Assembly: GCA_017654935.2 (NCBI GenBank)
Contig: CM065704.1
Span: 19,795,320-19,859,319, forward strand
Length of the DNA stretch: 64,000 nucleotides
Source of the DNA: Phymorhynchus buccinoides
Lineage: Eukaryota; Mollusca; Gastropoda; Neogastropoda; Raphitomidae
Reading direction: 5' to 3'
In this document: positions 62,628 to 64,000 of the stretch, one piece after another
Layout: each line of letters begins with the position of its first letter
Numbering within the stretch: the first letter of the stretch is position 1
Made by a program: the position numbers and the translations under genes
Notes under the pieces: generated by a model
Databases searched by the model: none
What the model saw: the letters and a program-made list of their open reading frames with translations, nothing else
Told to the model about the DNA's origin: nothing

Positions 62628-62628
<1 letters not shown>
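61627..62628. repeat. LINE 3' flank, then (AC)n and (GT)n tracts
   Basis: AT-rich 3' region to about 61790, AC/GC-rich tract 61850-61985, (GT)n 62155-62243. No gene recognised. Confidence 0.85.

Positions 62629-62720
<92 letters not shown>
62629..62720. repeat. (TC)n microsatellite at a LINE 5' edge
   Basis: About 90 bp of TC, ending directly at the truncated start of the next LINE copy. Confidence 0.97.
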
Positions 62721-62721
<1 letters not shown>

Positions 62722-63868
62722 ACTATTGATAACAATTTATCATGGTCTAAGCACATCTCTGTCATTTGTAAAACAATAGCTAAGAAAGTATTCCAACTTA
62801 ATAGAATAAAGCATTTCCTAGATGATCATACACGAAAACTCTTTTTTAATGCATATATTCAGCCCGAAATAGATTATGCTTCTACGTGTTGGGATCTTGC
62901 TAGCGAAAACTGCTTAAAGCCGCTAAAAAGACTACAAGCGCGCTCTTAAAATTGTTCTTCTTAAGTCTTCTTCCCTACAAAATAATGATTATAAGGAACT
63001 AGGCATTCTTCCAATAGATTCTAAGTTGAACCTTAATAAAGCTGTTTTCATTTACAAAATTATGTATAAACTGACACCAACCTACTTATGCAAACGATTT
63101 CCTATTACTAACATTCGAAACAAAAGTAAAGTATATATATTTTCCCAGGTCGAGAGGACGTAAAATTCTAGACAACAACAACAAAGTATATATATTTTAA
63201 ATGCCCCAAATAGTCTGTTGACTCAGAAGGCGTAAAATCTCTATTTTTCTCTCTCTAAAGTATATATTCCTCGCCCCAGAACAAACCTGTTTATGACATC
63301 CCTTACCTACTCTGGTAGCAAACTGTGGAATGATATGGAAAATATCAATACAAATATAGCAAGTGTCTCATCTTTTAAGAGAACATACCATAAACACCTC
63401 TTAAACAAGCTCTAAATCATCATATTTATTTCACTTCCATATCTATTGGTGTTGCAAAACAACGACTTACTAAAACATTCGTGCTCATAACAATTACAAC
63501 AAGTAATTAGTACATGTATGCATTAATTATGAGCATACTTGCTACAATGTTTTTGCTTCCTGTACGCCGCGGATTAAGTAACTCTGTGATGTATTTTGTT
63601 TTCTGTACTTTTCTGAGTGTGTGTGTGTGTGTAGTGTGTGTGTGTGTGTATGTGTGTGTGGTCTATAATATTTGAATTTTGTTAAATGATGTTTGTATTT
63701 TTGCTTGATCTTGAAAACTTAATGTGTTTTCCCCCATTTTTGCTTATTTGCATTGTTTCTTGTTTTCTTGTTATTTGATAGTCATTGTTTGTTTTTTTCC
63801 TCCTTGAGGGCATGATGTAAAGAAGCGAAAGCTTATCTGTTTACCCTCATTAAAAAACATTCGTATTC
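62721..63868 (+). pseudogene. LINE 3' fragment, same family as 60004-61626
   Basis: Starts mid-frame at TIDNNLSWSKHI, then KVFQLNRIKHFLDDHTRKLF and QPEIDYASTCWDLAS, close to the element at 61040-61260. A stop and frameshift follow (62946). The end reads RPRTNLFMTSLTYSGSKLWN and a stop near 63414. A 129-bp insertion bounded by TAAAGTATATAT lies at 63127-63255. The tail at 63835-63868 is (ATTCGT)n. Confidence 0.8.
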
Positions 63869-63875
63869 GTATTCG

Positions 63876-63879
<4 letters not shown>

Positions 63880-63952
<73 letters not shown>
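63880..63952. repeat. (TC)n microsatellite
   Basis: Immediately follows the (ATTCGT)n tail of the LINE. Confidence 0.97.
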
Positions 63953-63955
<3 letters not shown>

Positions 63956-64000
63956 CTGTTGGCGAGTTTCCTGTGTCTCAATGTTCATTAGTTATGTATT

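Overview
This window looks like gene-poor eukaryotic DNA, most likely from a mollusc and plausibly a marine gastropod. The evidence is: real coding sequence only as short exons with GT/AG splice sites, a neuropeptide-type GPCR, a secreted LolA-like-domain protein of the kind seen in invertebrates, many CR1/L2- and Jockey-like LINE remnants, tRNA-headed SINEs, TTAGGG-type telomere-like motifs, and very heavy dinucleotide microsatellites. There is no bacterial operon structure. The lineage is my inference. Nearly all long open frames are stop-free translations of simple repeats.

Two host genes can be supported, both on the minus strand. (1) A secreted LolA-like-domain protein: signal-peptide exon at 11680-11788 and a domain exon at 4570-4773. 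Their splice phases match. The intron between them holds a 48-bp minisatellite of about 4 kb (6107-10078) and three decayed copies of the start of the domain exon. (2) The C-terminal half of a class A peptide-type GPCR: exons at 38423-38546 (TM3), 33473-33577 (TM4), 32475-32684 (TM5) and 24772-25194 (TM6, TM7, tail). Every internal exon has decayed copies of its 3' part, with donor sites, in the next intron downstream. TM1/TM2 exons were not found.

The rest is repeats. 1-4.5 kb: compound microsatellites, LINE and SINE pieces, a Harbinger-like fragment and tandem units rich in AGGTCA half-sites. 10-24 kb: a piggyBac-like MITE with TTAA target sites, other MITEs, and LINE remnants including an RNase H domain. 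25.8-31.4 kb: an inverted mosaic of one repeat family, with a MITE carrying telomere-like repeats between its arms. 35.9-38.3 kb: a DNA element with another element nested inside it. 41.9-44.9 kb: an L2/CR1-type LINE with an uninterrupted 804-residue frame and an intact 3' tail. 45.4-50 kb and 55.7-57.4 kb: a foldback element family with hairpin ends. The first of these areas contains a 500-N gap flanked by the same 1469-bp sequence, probably an unmerged assembly overlap. 50.9-63.9 kb: three more LINE copies, two of which begin exactly at (TC)n tracts, an LTR-like repeat and a second TTAA MITE.

The two host genes show no functional link beyond possible cell-surface or secreted roles. The most notable features are the higher-order 48-bp array inside an intron, the repeated decay of partial exon copies, the repeat families that scatter nuclear-receptor-type half-sites, and the hairpin-ended foldback family.
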